Shown here one piece after another: positions 1 through 8,707 of a stretch of DNA of 64,000 nucleotides. The DNA lies in assembly GCA_040768845.1 (NCBI GenBank), contig JAXGME010000004.1:186001-250000 (forward strand), in the 5' to 3' direction. How positions within the stretch are numbered: position 1 is the first letter of the stretch; every line of letters begins with the position of its first letter. Source of the stretch: JAEZHK01 sp040768845 (GTDB lineage: Bacteria; Bacillota; Clostridia; Christensenellales; Aristaeellaceae). A program made the position numbers and the translations under genes. Below the pieces are notes generated by a model, which did not search any database, was not told the origin of the DNA, and saw only the letters and a program-made list of their open reading frames with translations.

Positions 1-449
1 GCGTGCTTTTGTCCAACGGCCCCGGGGACCCGGCGGTCAACCGGTCGATCATTCGGGAGATACGGAAGCTGGCGGAAACCGGCATCCCGATCTTCGGCAT
101 CTGCCTGGGGCATCAGCTGCTGGCGCTGGCCATGGGCGCGAGGACCGAAAAGCTGAAATACGGCCACCGCGGCGCCAACCAGCCGGCGCGCTGCGTAAAA
201 ACCGGCAGGCTCTACATCACCAGCCAGAACCACGGCTACGCGGTGGTGGCGGACGCGCTGCCCGAGGGCGTCCGCGCCTCCTTTGAAAACGCCAACGACG
301 GCACCAACGAGGGCCTTGAGTTTGATGCCATCAACGCCTTCTCCGTGCAGTTCCACCCGGAGGCCCGGGGCGGCCCGCTGGACACTTCCTTCCTGTTCGA
401 CCAATTTGTTTCACGGATGGAGGGATGTGCCCATGCCGCTGGCAACTGA
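1..449 (+). CDS. carA: Carbamoyl-phosphate synthase small chain, C-terminal part (partial)
   Basis: Glutaminase subunit that releases ammonia from glutamine for the CarB synthetase in arginine and pyrimidine synthesis. Only the class I glutamine amidotransferase half is in the window; the frame is open at the left edge. Visible are the SNGPGDP turn, the nucleophile motif GICLGHQ with its cysteine, and the His-Glu pair in FHPEARGG. The stop lies 17 nt inside the next gene, which starts at 433, so the two are translationally coupled, as is usual for carAB. The N-terminal domain must lie upstream. Confidence 0.97.
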   Translation, partial: VLLSNGPGDPAVNRSIIREIRKLAETGIPIFGICLGHQLLALAMGARTEKLKYGHRGANQPARCVKTGRLYITSQNHGYAVVADALPEGVRASFENANDGTNEGLEFDAINAFSVQFHPEARGGPLDTSFLFDQFVSRMEGCAHAAGN

Positions 450-3400
450 TCTGAAACGGGTGATGCTGATCGGCTCCGGCCCGATCGTGATCGGCCAGGC
501 CGCCGAATTTGACTACGCCGGCACCCAGGCCTGCCGTGCGCTGAAGGCGTTGGGGCTTACTGTGATCCTGGTCAACCCAAACCCGGCCACCATTATGACC
601 GACACCGCCATCGCCGACCACATCTACATCGAGCCGCTGACCCTCGAGGTCTTAAAGCGCATCATTCGCCGGGAGAAGCCGGACGGGCTTTTGTCCACCA
701 TGGGCGGCCAGAGCGGCCTGACGCTCTCCATGCAGCTGGCGCGGGAGGGTTTTTTGGAAGCCGAGGGTGTGCGCCTTCTGGGCGCGCGGCTGGATACCAT
801 CGATAAGGCCGAGGACAGGCTTCTTTTCAAGGAGACCATGCAGGCGATCGGCCAGCCCTCCATCGCCTCCGCCGTGGTGACGGAGGTGGAGGACGCCCTG
901 GACTTCGCCGGAAAAATCGGCTACCCCGTCATTGTGCGGCCGGCGTTCACGCTGGGCGGTTCCGGCGGCGGCATCGCACCCGACGCCGAAGCGCTGCGCG
1001 AGACCGCGCGCAGCGGCATTGAAACCTCGCCCATCGGCCAGATCCTGGTGGAGCGGTGCGTCGCGGGCTGGAAGGAGATCGAGTTTGAAGTGGTCCGGGA
1101 CGCGGACGGCAACGCCATCGCGGTCTGCTCCATGGAGAATCTGGACCCTGTGGGCGTCCACACCGGCGATTCCATCGTCATCGCCCCGGCGGTCACCCTG
1201 GCCGACCGGGAATACCAGATGCTGCGCACGGCGGCCCTAAACATCATCCACGCGCTGAAGGTGGAGGGCGGCTGCAACGTGCAGTTTGCGCTCAACCCCG
1301 AGTCCTTCGAGTACGCGGTGATCGAGGTCAACCCCCGCGTGTCCCGGTCCTCCGCGCTGGCGTCCAAGGCCACCGGCTACCCCATCGCCAAGGTCGCGGC
1401 GCAGATCGCGGTGGGGCTCAGGCTGGGGGAGATCAAAAACGCCGTCACGGGCAAGACCAGTGCCTTTTTTGAGCCGGCCCTGGACTACGTGGTGGTCAAG
1501 TTCCCCAAGTGGCCCTTTGACAAATTTGTCTACGGTCGCCGCACGCTGGGCACGCAGATGAAGGCCACCGGCGAGGTCATGGCCATCGCCCAGTCATTCG
1601 AGGAGGCGCTGATGAAGGCCATCCGCGGCGCGGAGATCGCCATGGATACGCCCCGCAGCGCGAAATTTGCCCATCTGACCGAAGCGGAGATCCTGGCGGG
1701 CGTCGGCCAGGCCACGGACGAGCGGCTGTTCCTGTTGTATGAGGCCCTGGCCCGGGGCGTTTCCATCGAAAAGCTGCACGAGATCACGATGGTGGACGAG
1801 TGGTTTCTGGCAAAGCTGAAGCATCTTTGCGACATTGAGTCCGCCCTGGCGGAGGGACTTGACGACGAGCGGTACATGCGGGCCAAGCGCGCCGGATTTC
1901 CGGACGGCGCCATCCGCCGCATCAGCGGGCAGGAGATTCCGCATCCGGCGAAGATCGGCTACAAGATGGTGGATACATGCGCCGCCGAGTTCAAGGCCGA
2001 AACGCCCTATTTTTACGCATCCCGCGATGCGGAGAACGAGGCGGCGGAATTCATCGCCGAGAGGGCTTCCGGCAAAAAGCGGGTGATCGTATTTGGCTCC
2101 GGCCCCATCCGCATCGGCCAGGGCATCGAGTTTGACTATGCCTCGGTGCACTGTGTGTGGACGCTGAAGCAGCAGGGCTACGAGGTGGCCATGGTCAACA
2201 ACAACCCCGAAACCGTGTCCACCGATTTTGACACCGCCGACCGGCTCTACTTTGAACCGCTGACGCCGGAGGACGTGGCGGGCGTGATCGAAACCGAAAT
2301 GCCCTACGGCGTCGTGGTGGCCTTCGGCGGCCAGACGGCCATCAAGCTGACAAAGCACCTCGACGCCATGGGCGTCCACATTCTGGGCACGTCGGCCGAC
2401 GCCATCGACGCCGCCGAGGACCGCGAGCGGTTTGACGAGGTGATGAACGCGCTCCACATCAAGCGGCCCGAGGGCGCGGGCGTCTATACGCTGGACGAGG
2501 CGCTGGCGACGGCGGAGCGCCTGGGCTATCCGGTTCTGGTGCGCCCCAGCTACGTGCTGGGCGGCCAGAACATGATCATCGCCTTCGAGCCGGAGGAGAT
2601 CACCCGCTACATGGAGATCATCCTCGCCGGCGGCATTGACAGCCCCATCCTCATCGATAAGTACCTGATGGGCACCGAGGTGGAGGTTGACGCCGTGTGC
2701 GACGGCGAGGACATCCTGATCCCCGGCATCATGGAGCACGTGGAGCGGGCGGGGGTGCATTCCGGCGATTCCATCGCCGTCTACCCGGCCTGGAACCTGA
2801 CAGGCCCGGTCACCCAGCGGCTGATCGACTGCACCCGGACGCTGGCGCTGGCCCTCTCCACCCGCGGCCTCATCAACATCCAGTACGTGATCTACGAAAA
2901 CGAGGTCTACGTGATCGAGGCCAACCCCCGCGCCTCCCGCACGATCCCCTACATCAGCAAGGTGACCGGCCTGCCCGTGGTGGACATCGCCACCCGCGCG
3001 ATGCTGGGGGAAAAGCTGCGCGACATGGGCTACGGCACGGGCCTTTACCGGCAGTCGGTATTCTCCGCCGTCAAGGTGCCGGTGTTCTCCTTTGAAAAGC
3101 TGGCGGACGTGGACACCCACCTGGGCCCGGAGATGAAATCCACCGGCGAGGTGCTGGGCATCGGCCGCGTGATGGAGGAGGCCATCTACAAGGGTCTTCT
3201 GGCCGCGGGCTACAAAATGGCCACCGAGGGCGGCGTATTGATCACCGTGCGCGACCGGGACAAGGCGGAGGTCGTTCCCATCGCCCGGCAGTTTCGGGAG
3301 CTGGGCTTTGCCCTTTACGCCACCCAGGGCACCTATGAGGCGCTGACGCGGGCGGGCATCGAGGCCCGGGCCGTCGGGAAACTGCACGAGGGGCACCAGG

Positions 3401-4488
3401 ACATCTGGGAGCTGATGGACAGCGGCAGGCTGCAGTACCTGATCTCCACCTCCTCCAAGGGCCTCTTGCCGCAGCGGGACAGCGTGCGGCTGCGCCGCCG
3501 TGCCGTGGAGCGGTCCATCGCCTGCCTGACGAGCCTGGACACCGCCGCCGCGCTGGTGCGCGCCATCGCGGGCGACTATTCTCAGAAGAACGTGGAGCTT
3601 CTGGATATTTCCAAGCTCCCCGCGCGGCGCAGGAAGCTGAAATTTGTGAAGATGCGCACCGGCGACAACGACTACATCTACTTTGACTGCTTCGACCAGG
3701 CCATCGAAAGCCCGGAATCCCTCAGTGTGCTGCTGTCCAGCCGCAGAAAGTCCGTCGGCGGGGACGGGCTGGTTCTGATCGAGCCCACGGACGTCGCCGA
3801 CGCCGCCATGCGCATGTACAACGCCGACGGCTCCGAGGGCGAGGTCAGCGGAAATGCCATGCGCTGCGTGGCCAAATACCTCTATGAAAGCGGCCGCGTC
3901 CGAAAGGAGCGGATGCGCATCCTGAGCGGCGCGGGCGTGAAATCCCTCCGGCTCTACGTGCGGGACGGCGAGGTGTACTCCGTGGAGGTGTCCATGGGGC
4001 TTCCGGACTTTCGCTCCCGGTCCGTGCCGATGCGAAACGTCAGCCCGGAGGCCGCGAAGGCCGGCGAAGTGGTGGACGAGCCCTACGCCATCGGCGGCGC
4101 GTCCTTCCGGATCACCTGCCTTTCGATGGGCAACCCCCACTGCGTGATCTTTGTGGACGACGTGGACGCGGTGGATGTGGCGAAATACGGCCCCATTTTG
4201 GAGCACGCGCCCATCTTTCCGAAGCGGGCGAACATCTCCTTTGCGCAGATGCGCAGCCCGACGCTGATCCGCCTGCGCGTGTGGGAGCGGGGCATCGGCG
4301 AAACCCGGTCCTGCGGCACCGCCGCCTGTGCGACGGCCGCCGCCGCGGTGCGCCTGGGCTTTTCGCCGAAGGACCGTGACATCCAGATCAACCTGCCGGG
4401 CGGACAGATCATCATCCACCTGACGGAGAGCGATCTCAAGATGACCGGGGATGCCCAGCGGGACTTTGAGGGCGTCATCGAGGTGTGA
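433..4488 (+). CDS. carB: Carbamoyl-phosphate synthase large chain fused to a diaminopimelate epimerase-like domain
   Basis: A 1351-residue fusion. Residues 1 to about 1060 form a complete CarB: two ATP-grasp halves (GSGPIVIGQ near the start, GSGPIRIGQ in the second half, EVNPR and EANPR metal-binding motifs) and a C-terminal MGS-like allosteric domain. From residue 1069 (nt 3637) an entire DapF fold follows with no stop: NDYIYFD, GGDGLVLI, NADGSEG, GNPHCVIF and ERGIGET are recognisable. DapF normally converts LL- to meso-diaminopimelate with two cysteines. The second is kept (residue 1294, RSCGT), but the first is serine (residue 1139, EVSGNA, codon agc at 3847-3849). The start at 433 is chosen for the GGAGGG site just upstream and the CarB N-terminus. 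CarB activity is near certain; epimerase activity is uncertain. Confidence 0.95.
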   Translation: MPLATDLKRVMLIGSGPIVIGQAAEFDYAGTQACRALKALGLTVILVNPNPATIMTDTAIADHIYIEPLTLEVLKRIIRREKPDGLLSTMGGQSGLTLSMQLAREGFLEAEGVRLLGARLDTIDKAEDRLLFKETMQAIGQPSIASAVVTEVEDALDFAGKIGYPVIVRPAFTLGGSGGGIAPDAEALRETARSGIETSPIGQILVERCVAGWKEIEFEVVRDADGNAIAVCSMENLDPVGVHTGDSIVIAPAVTLADREYQMLRTAALNIIHALKVEGGCNVQFALNPESFEYAVIEVNPRVSRSSALASKATGYPIAKVAAQIAVGLRLGEIKNAVTGKTSAFFEPALDYVVVKFPKWPFDKFVYGRRTLGTQMKATGEVMAIAQSFEEALMKAIRGAEIAMDTPRSAKFAHLTEAEILAGVGQATDERLFLLYEALARGVSIEKLHEITMVDEWFLAKLKHLCDIESALAEGLDDERYMRAKRAGFPDGAIRRISGQEIPHPAKIGYKMVDTCAAEFKAETPYFYASRDAENEAAEFIAERASGKKRVIVFGSGPIRIGQGIEFDYASVHCVWTLKQQGYEVAMVNNNPETVSTDFDTADRLYFEPLTPEDVAGVIETEMPYGVVVAFGGQTAIKLTKHLDAMGVHILGTSADAIDAAEDRERFDEVMNALHIKRPEGAGVYTLDEALATAERLGYPVLVRPSYVLGGQNMIIAFEPEEITRYMEIILAGGIDSPILIDKYLMGTEVEVDAVCDGEDILIPGIMEHVERAGVHSGDSIAVYPAWNLTGPVTQRLIDCTRTLALALSTRGLINIQYVIYENEVYVIEANPRASRTIPYISKVTGLPVVDIATRAMLGEKLRDMGYGTGLYRQSVFSAVKVPVFSFEKLADVDTHLGPEMKSTGEVLGIGRVMEEAIYKGLLAAGYKMATEGGVLITVRDRDKAEVVPIARQFRELGFALYATQGTYEALTRAGIEARAVGKLHEGHQDIWELMDSGRLQYLISTSSKGLLPQRDSVRLRRRAVERSIACLTSLDTAAALVRAIAGDYSQKNVELLDISKLPARRRKLKFVKMRTGDNDYIYFDCFDQAIESPESLSVLLSSRRKSVGGDGLVLIEPTDVADAAMRMYNADGSEGEVSGNAMRCVAKYLYESGRVRKERMRILSGAGVKSLRLYVRDGEVYSVEVSMGLPDFRSRSVPMRNVSPEAAKAGEVVDEPYAIGGASFRITCLSMGNPHCVIFVDDVDAVDVAKYGPILEHAPIFPKRANISFAQMRSPTLIRLRVWERGIGETRSCGTAACATAAAAVRLGFSPKDRDIQINLPGGQIIIHLTESDLKMTGDAQRDFEGVIEV

Positions 4489-4562
4489 CGCGGCCGCGCA
4501 AAAAGCCGCCCGAAAGGGCAATGTCACTAAGATAAAGCGATAAGAGCAAAGCGAAGGGAAAG

Positions 4563-4596
4563 ATCAGCAATCGTAAGGAAGGTTGCTGATTTTTAT
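4563..4596 (+). terminator. Rho-independent terminator candidate
   Basis: An 8-bp stem (ATCAGCAA / TTGCTGAT) with a 12-nt loop is followed by TTTTATT. It lies 75 nt after the carB-dapF stop. It may be inside the end of the IS4-like remnant, so it could belong to that element rather than to carAB. Confidence 0.5.
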
Positions 4597-4685
4597 TACA
4601 AAAATAGAGAAAAGGGGTTGACAAACGGCGGAAAAAATGTGGCGAAGCCCTTCGAAGCAGAAATACACGAAGGGAGCGCAACACC

Positions 4686-5027
4686 ATGGACAAATACCCC
4701 TACGAGGTGATCGGCAGGTTGGATTCGATCCTAAAGGAAACGGACCGTGTGGCATGGCTGTTCTCAAAATCGCCGGAAAGAGATTTTTCCCGGCACAGGA
4801 AGCTGCCGTTCCATCGCCTCGCCAAAGTGCTGATCGGGATGGAAGGGAATTCTTTATCTCATGAAATGCTGAACTGTTTCCATTTCAGCACAGACACGCC
4901 GTCCGTACCGGCACTGATTCAGCAACGAGCGAAATTACTGCCGGAGGCGATGCCGTTCTTATTTTCAGAGGTTGTCAAAGCATTTCCCTGCCGGAAAAAT
5001 ATGGACGGCTACCGACTCATTGCCTAG
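4686..5027 (+). pseudogene. IS4-like transposase, N-terminal remnant
   Basis: The frame encodes 113 residues that look like the start of an IS4-family DDE transposase: FSRHRKLPFHRL, a GMEGNSL segment, then QQRAKLLPEA and MDGYRLIA. In the family the last motif is followed at once by the first catalytic aspartate (usually AIDGSD). Here the homology stops at LIA where the left end of the IS256-family element begins, so the whole catalytic domain is gone. A possible left terminus of the element is the AATGTCACTAAGATAAAG sequence near 4524. Non-functional; the call rests on motif recognition. Confidence 0.7.
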
Positions 5028-6514
5028 GAGTGTCCCCGCGAGTGTGTAAATGGATAATCTCATGGGGCCAAGATCATACTAAAACCGCTTTTACTCGTGC
5101 GCAGGATAGGGCCACGTTGGAGAACGACCCGAGCGTCGCACGAGGTTTGGCGGGGCGGCGAGGGGGAACTCGTCGCCTTCTTGCCGCCCCGGAAAACCAA
5201 AGCGGAAAACTCCGGGGCGGCGGGGCAGCGCCCCGCATTACCCAATCTGGCGGATGTCCAGACGGTCGGGGAAGAACATCATCAGCTGTCCCATTATAAC
5301 ACCCCAATCGCGCACCGGCATCGTCCATTTTTTGGTAATCTCTTGGATCGACAGATAGATCGATTTGCGGATCGAATCGTCGGTCGGATAGACGGACTTG
5401 GTCTTGGTGAACTTGCGAAGCATCCGGTGGAATCCCTCCACTGCGTTGGTCGTGTAGATCAGCCTGCGGACCTCCTGGGGGTATTTGAAGTACGTAGACA
5501 GCTCCGCCCAGTTCGCGTCCCAGGACTTGAGGATTTGCGGGTATTTCGTTCCCCAAACCTCCCGAAAATGCTCAAGCTGGTATTCCGCGTCCTCCAGCGT
5601 CGGCGCGCCATATACCTTCTTTAAGTCCGCCATCACGGCTTTGAGGTCTTTGTATGGCACAAACTTTGTAGAGTTTCTGATCTGGTGAATCACGCACAGC
5701 TGCTGTTCCGTCCGGGGAAACACCGTCGAGATCGCCTCCGAAAACCCGCTCAGATTGTCCCGGCAGGCAATCAGAATGTCCTTTACCCCGCGGTTTTTCA
5801 GCTCATTGCATACCGTCGTCCAGAAACTCGCACTCTCGTTTTCCGACATCCAGATCCCCAGGATCTCTTTCTTCCCCTCCAGGTTGATCCCCAGCACTGA
5901 GTATACACATTTGTTGATCACCCGCCCATCCTTCCTTACCTTGAACACGATCCCATCCAGGAACACGATCGGGTACACCGCGTCCAGCCCTCTGGCCTGC
6001 CATTCCGCTACCTGTGGCATGACCTTGTCCGTGATCCGGCTGATCAGACTCGCGGATGCCTCCACTCCATAGATGTCCCGCAGATGATCTTCGATGTCCC
6101 GATTGCTCATCCCCTTCGCGTACATCCCGATCACGCGGCTCTCCAGATCCTCCGTCTTTGTTTGCCGCTTCTCGATTACCTGCGGTTCAAAGCTCCCGTT
6201 CCGATCCCGCGGTACGCTGATCTCCAGTTCCCCGTATTCCGATTTCACCGTCTTTTTCCCGTACCCGTTTCGGCTGTTTCCACTTCGATCGCCCTGGTTG
6301 CTGTGCTTTTCGTACCCCAGGTGCTCGTCCATCTCCCCTTCCAGCATCGCCTGGATCGTTCCCTGAAACAGCGACTTCAGCAGTGCCTGCACATCCCTCA
6401 TGTCTTTGCACTCTTCCGCCAGTAATCCCACCAGTTCCTTCTCTCGCTCGCTCATGTCAACATCTCCTTCTTTATTTGGAGATTATTGCCATTTACACGG
6501 TTCGCTATACAGCC
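5027..6514. mobile_element. IS256-family insertion sequence, apparently complete
   Basis: About 1.49 kb. Both ends carry GTGTAAATGG (5044-5053, and inverted at 6489-6498), followed inward by an ATAATCTC motif. The outer 17 nt are a poorer match and begin GGAGTGT on the left and GGCTGTA on the right. These limits are inferred from where homology of the two flanking transposases stops. The 8-nt flanks (ATTGCCTA and TCGGGCAA) do not match, so there is no target duplication. The element carries one transposase on the minus strand and about 180 bp of G+C-rich noncoding DNA at 5054-5237. Confidence 0.8.
5238..6455 (-). CDS. IS256-family (Mutator-type) transposase
   Basis: 405 residues, full length for the family, which copies elements through a circular intermediate. 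The DDE triad can be placed: Asp in VFLDGIVF, Asp in ACRDNLSGF and Glu in TTNAVEGFHR. The N-terminal part has the usual LGYEKH and RNGYGKK motifs. No frameshift or internal stop is visible, so it may still be active. The start at 6455 has an AAGGAGATG-type site just upstream. Upstream sequence beyond the element end is the interrupted IS1182 gene. Confidence 0.93.
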   Translation of the reverse strand: MSEREKELVGLLAEECKDMRDVQALLKSLFQGTIQAMLEGEMDEHLGYEKHSNQGDRSGNSRNGYGKKTVKSEYGELEISVPRDRNGSFEPQVIEKRQTKTEDLESRVIGMYAKGMSNRDIEDHLRDIYGVEASASLISRITDKVMPQVAEWQARGLDAVYPIVFLDGIVFKVRKDGRVINKCVYSVLGINLEGKKEILGIWMSENESASFWTTVCNELKNRGVKDILIACRDNLSGFSEAISTVFPRTEQQLCVIHQIRNSTKFVPYKDLKAVMADLKKVYGAPTLEDAEYQLEHFREVWGTKYPQILKSWDANWAELSTYFKYPQEVRRLIYTTNAVEGFHRMLRKFTKTKSVYPTDDSIRKSIYLSIQEITKKWTMPVRDWGVIMGQLMMFFPDRLDIRQIG

Positions 6515-7813
6515 TCGGGCAAAGCGCAAGCCGTGGTTCTCCTTGGCCTCCGCGAAAGATCGTTCAATGGTTTCCTTACGCCAGGCGTACAGTCTTCGCC
6601 CTTGAGAGGTCTTGGTAAACGCCGTAACCTCATCCAGCGCATCCTGCCATACATGTCTGGTCACCATCCTTCTGGTCGCCTTCTCGCTGAAACACGCCGC
6701 CCGCCTTGGACATCCCGCGCAGTCTTTCCGGTCGCTGAAGTATTGCCGGTAGCCTTCGCGGGTGGTTGTCCTCCAGTATAGGCGCTTGCCTTCGGGACAG
6801 AAGTAGGTGTCGAAGGTTGGGTCGTACTTGAACCGGTATTTCCCGTAGTGCTCTTCCTTGTGTGTATGACGGCGGTAGCCGATGACGCCTTGAATTCTCT
6901 TCGTTTCCAGCAGATGCGCGATCCATGCGCTGTGGTATCCGGCGTCGAACCCCATGTACCTGGGCAGATGCCCCAGCCGCCCCTCTATTTCTTCCAGAAG
7001 TTCCGGTACGGGGGTGACATCGTTGATGTTGGCCGGGGTGATGTGGATATTGACGATCACGTTGTGCTTGCTGTCCACCGTGCGGTGTTCGCTGTAGTGA
7101 AACCCTTCCGGCTTCCCTTCCTTGCTCAACTGGCCGCTGTCAGGATCTGTCGTGCTCTCCATCTTCGTCTTCCCGCCGGACGGCGGATCGTCGTTGCTAT
7201 CATCTTCATCATCCCGGTCATTGTCGTCATCCCGCTCAAACGGCTTCTTCCCCAATACTTTGCGGTCCAGATCGATCTGCGCGTCCAACTCCGCCATGTA
7301 CGAAGCGGGCGTCTCCTCCACCGTCACCAGCCGCTTCTTGTGCTTATTCGCTTTCGCCTTAATGTGCGTGGAGTCAGTGTACAGCACCTGTCCACCCACC
7401 AGTCCCTTATCCACACACTGCCGAAGAATCTCGTCGAAGACCTTCTCCGCGATGTTGTTCTCCCGAAACCGCCGAACCCGGTTGATGCTGATCGTCGCGT
7501 GATCCGGTCCTTTCTCCGTCAGCTTCAATCCCAGAAACCATTTGAACGCAATGTTCTCATTCACCATCTGCGCCAGCTTTACTTCGGACTTGATGCCGTA
7601 TAGATAGCCCAGAAACAGCATCCGGAACAATAGCTCCGGCGGTACCGCCGGGCGGCCGATATTGGGCGAGTACAAATCCTTGCACAAGCCGTGAATGAAG
7701 CTGAAATCTACTGCCCGCTCAATCTTGCGCAGCAAGTGGTCTTCCGGCACCAACTCTTCCAGCAGCACGATCTCATATTCCTTCTGGCTCGCCGTCGCTT
7801 TCTCTTGCAGCAT
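6514..7813 (-). pseudogene. IS1182-family transposase truncated at its 3' end by the IS256 element
   Basis: The reading frame continues to 6452, but only the part up to LRFAR (about 6515) is IS1182-like; the last 20 or so residues are read from the IS256-family terminus. The three catalytic acids of the DDE domain are all present (YTDSTHIKA, GFDAGYHS, ERSFAEAKENHG), and there is a long acidic insert of Asp-rich sequence around residues 190-205. The missing piece is the short C-terminal region and the right end of the element. Whether the clipped protein keeps activity cannot be judged. Its own left end lies somewhere around 7880-7905. Confidence 0.85.
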
Positions 7814-7930
7814 GCCGCCCGACCTCCTGTGTCCGCATCTCTCCTATCTATTCGACATCCACGCTGCTTTTTCCTTTTGGTTTTTGCTCACCTCTACACA
7901 AAATTTGCGCCCAGCCCAAGCGGGCTGAGC

Positions 7931-7977
7931 GCACTTTGTTGATGGGCTGAGCCCTCGGCGCGCAGTGCGCCGAGGGC
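7931..7977 (+). repeat. 3' remnant of the convergent-junction structured element (copy C)
   Basis: CACTTTGTTGATGGGCTGAG (7932-7951) matches the 3' end of the two full elements described at 15995-16244 and 46254-46520, and like them runs straight into a perfect hairpin (arms 7951-7961 and 7967-7977, loop GCAGT). Orientation is plus. The rest of the element is missing on the left, where the IS1182 element begins. The position again falls between convergent genes: carB-dapF on the plus strand and the small minus-strand gene at 7997. Confidence 0.65.
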
Positions 7978-7982
7978 TTTTT
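7951..7982 (+). terminator. Strong terminator hairpin with T-run
   Basis: An 11-bp perfect G+C stem (GCCCTCGGCGC / GCGCCGAGGGC), 5-nt loop, then TTTTT. The T-run is on the plus strand, so it would stop transcription coming from carAB or the IS cluster. It doubles as the hairpin that borders remnant copy C. Confidence 0.8.
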
Positions 7983-7996
7983 GCGTGGCCCCGCCG

Positions 7997-8251
7997 TCAG
8001 CCACCCTTGCCGAGAAAGCTCAGGTCGCCGTCCCGGAGGGCGTATACGGCGTGGGCAATGCGGTTTTTCGCATCCTCCCCGGTGGCGCCTGCCTGAATGT
8101 AGCGGATGACCGACGACTTCTGCTCGTTTGTCAGCGCGCCGTAGCGCGAAATTGCCGCCGGTTCCTGCGCCAGCAGCATGCCAAAGCCCAGCGGCAGGTC
8201 CGGCCCGTCGGGATTGCGGCCCACGCCGATAAAGGGCGTTTTTTCTTCCAT
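7997..8251 (-). CDS. Small conserved protein, resembles the C-terminal helical part of YdeI/OmdA-like proteins
   Basis: 84 residues with the pattern LPLGFGMLLAQEP, LTNEQKSSVIRYI, TGEDAKNRIAHAVYAL. This spacing of helices recalls the C-terminal domain of the YdeI/OmpD-associated family, which is of unknown biochemical role. No signal peptide or membrane segment. The start is well supported by AAAGGAGC upstream of ATG at 8251. It faces carB-dapF across the IS cluster. Family assignment is tentative; that it is a real gene is more secure. Confidence 0.65.
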   Translation of the reverse strand: MEEKTPFIGVGRNPDGPDLPLGFGMLLAQEPAAISRYGALTNEQKSSVIRYIQAGATGEDAKNRIAHAVYALRDGDLSFLGKGG

Positions 8252-8526
8252 TAATACCGCTCCTTTTTGATGGTGCTCCGCGCATATTCTGCGCGATCGC
8301 AGCCCCGAACATGCGCGGGGCGCGTTTCTGCCTTTTCAAAAAAGGGAAAAAAGCGCCGTTCGAGCGCCTGAAAATGAAGTAAATATTTATCGATAAAAAT
8401 ATATTTAAAGAGCGGGCGCTCAAATTTGATTAACAATGGTGGTGAAACGGCGCGCATCCATTGCGACGTGGTACTGAAACGAAAAAACAAACTTGTACGA
8501 AATTTATAAAATGTAACAAAGAGGGG
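8252..8526. other. Intergenic region, A+T-rich, no gene seen
   Basis: Divergent spacer between the small minus-strand gene and the transporter operon. It holds an A+T-rich palindromic stretch around 8380-8405 (core TTTATCGATAAA), out of character with the G+C-rich surroundings, which probably includes the promoter or an operator for the minus-strand gene. No RNA gene is evident. Confidence 0.5.
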
Positions 8527-8554
8527 TTGACAAGCACAATGGAATCGATATAAT
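8527..8554 (+). promoter_or_regulatory. Sigma-A promoter of the polyol transporter operon
   Basis: Perfect consensus boxes: TTGACA at 8527-8532 and TATAAT at 8549-8554, spaced by 16 bp. It is 150 nt before the solute-binding protein gene and the only strong promoter seen for the operon. Confidence 0.85.
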
Positions 8555-8582
8555 ACTTTCTATAAACAGTTATAGAAAAGTA
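8554..8582. promoter_or_regulatory. Operator palindrome over the transcription start
   Basis: A near-perfect inverted repeat, TACTTTCTATAA at 8554-8565 and TTATAGAAAAGTA at 8570-8582, with a 4-nt centre. It begins at the last base of the -10 box, so a bound protein would block transcription initiation. The ROK repressor encoded at the end of the operon is the obvious candidate. This is inference from position and symmetry. Confidence 0.65.
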
Positions 8583-8707
8583 CTATGGCAATATGGCGTA
8601 TCCGGACGTCAAACGGCGGTACGAGGCCGGAGGGCGCCCGGGCCCGGGCGGATGGCGCCCCGGCCGGGCCCGAGTGTCTTCCGGTTCAATTAAAAGGAGG
8701 ATGACCC

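Noticed and set aside
1594..4527. A 977-codon open frame on the minus strand opposite carB-dapF
   Set aside because: High G+C in the coding strand creates long antisense frames. Its translation is low-complexity (His, Gly, Arg, Val-rich) with no domain, while the plus strand encodes recognisable enzymes.
4618..4623. TTGACA upstream of the IS4-like remnant
   Set aside because: No -10-like hexamer at a 16-18 bp spacing; chance match.
5044..6498. GTGTAAATGG taken as the outer ends of the IS256 element
   Set aside because: In this family that motif is usually some 17 bp inside the end, and the homology of both flanking transposases stops 16-17 bp further out.
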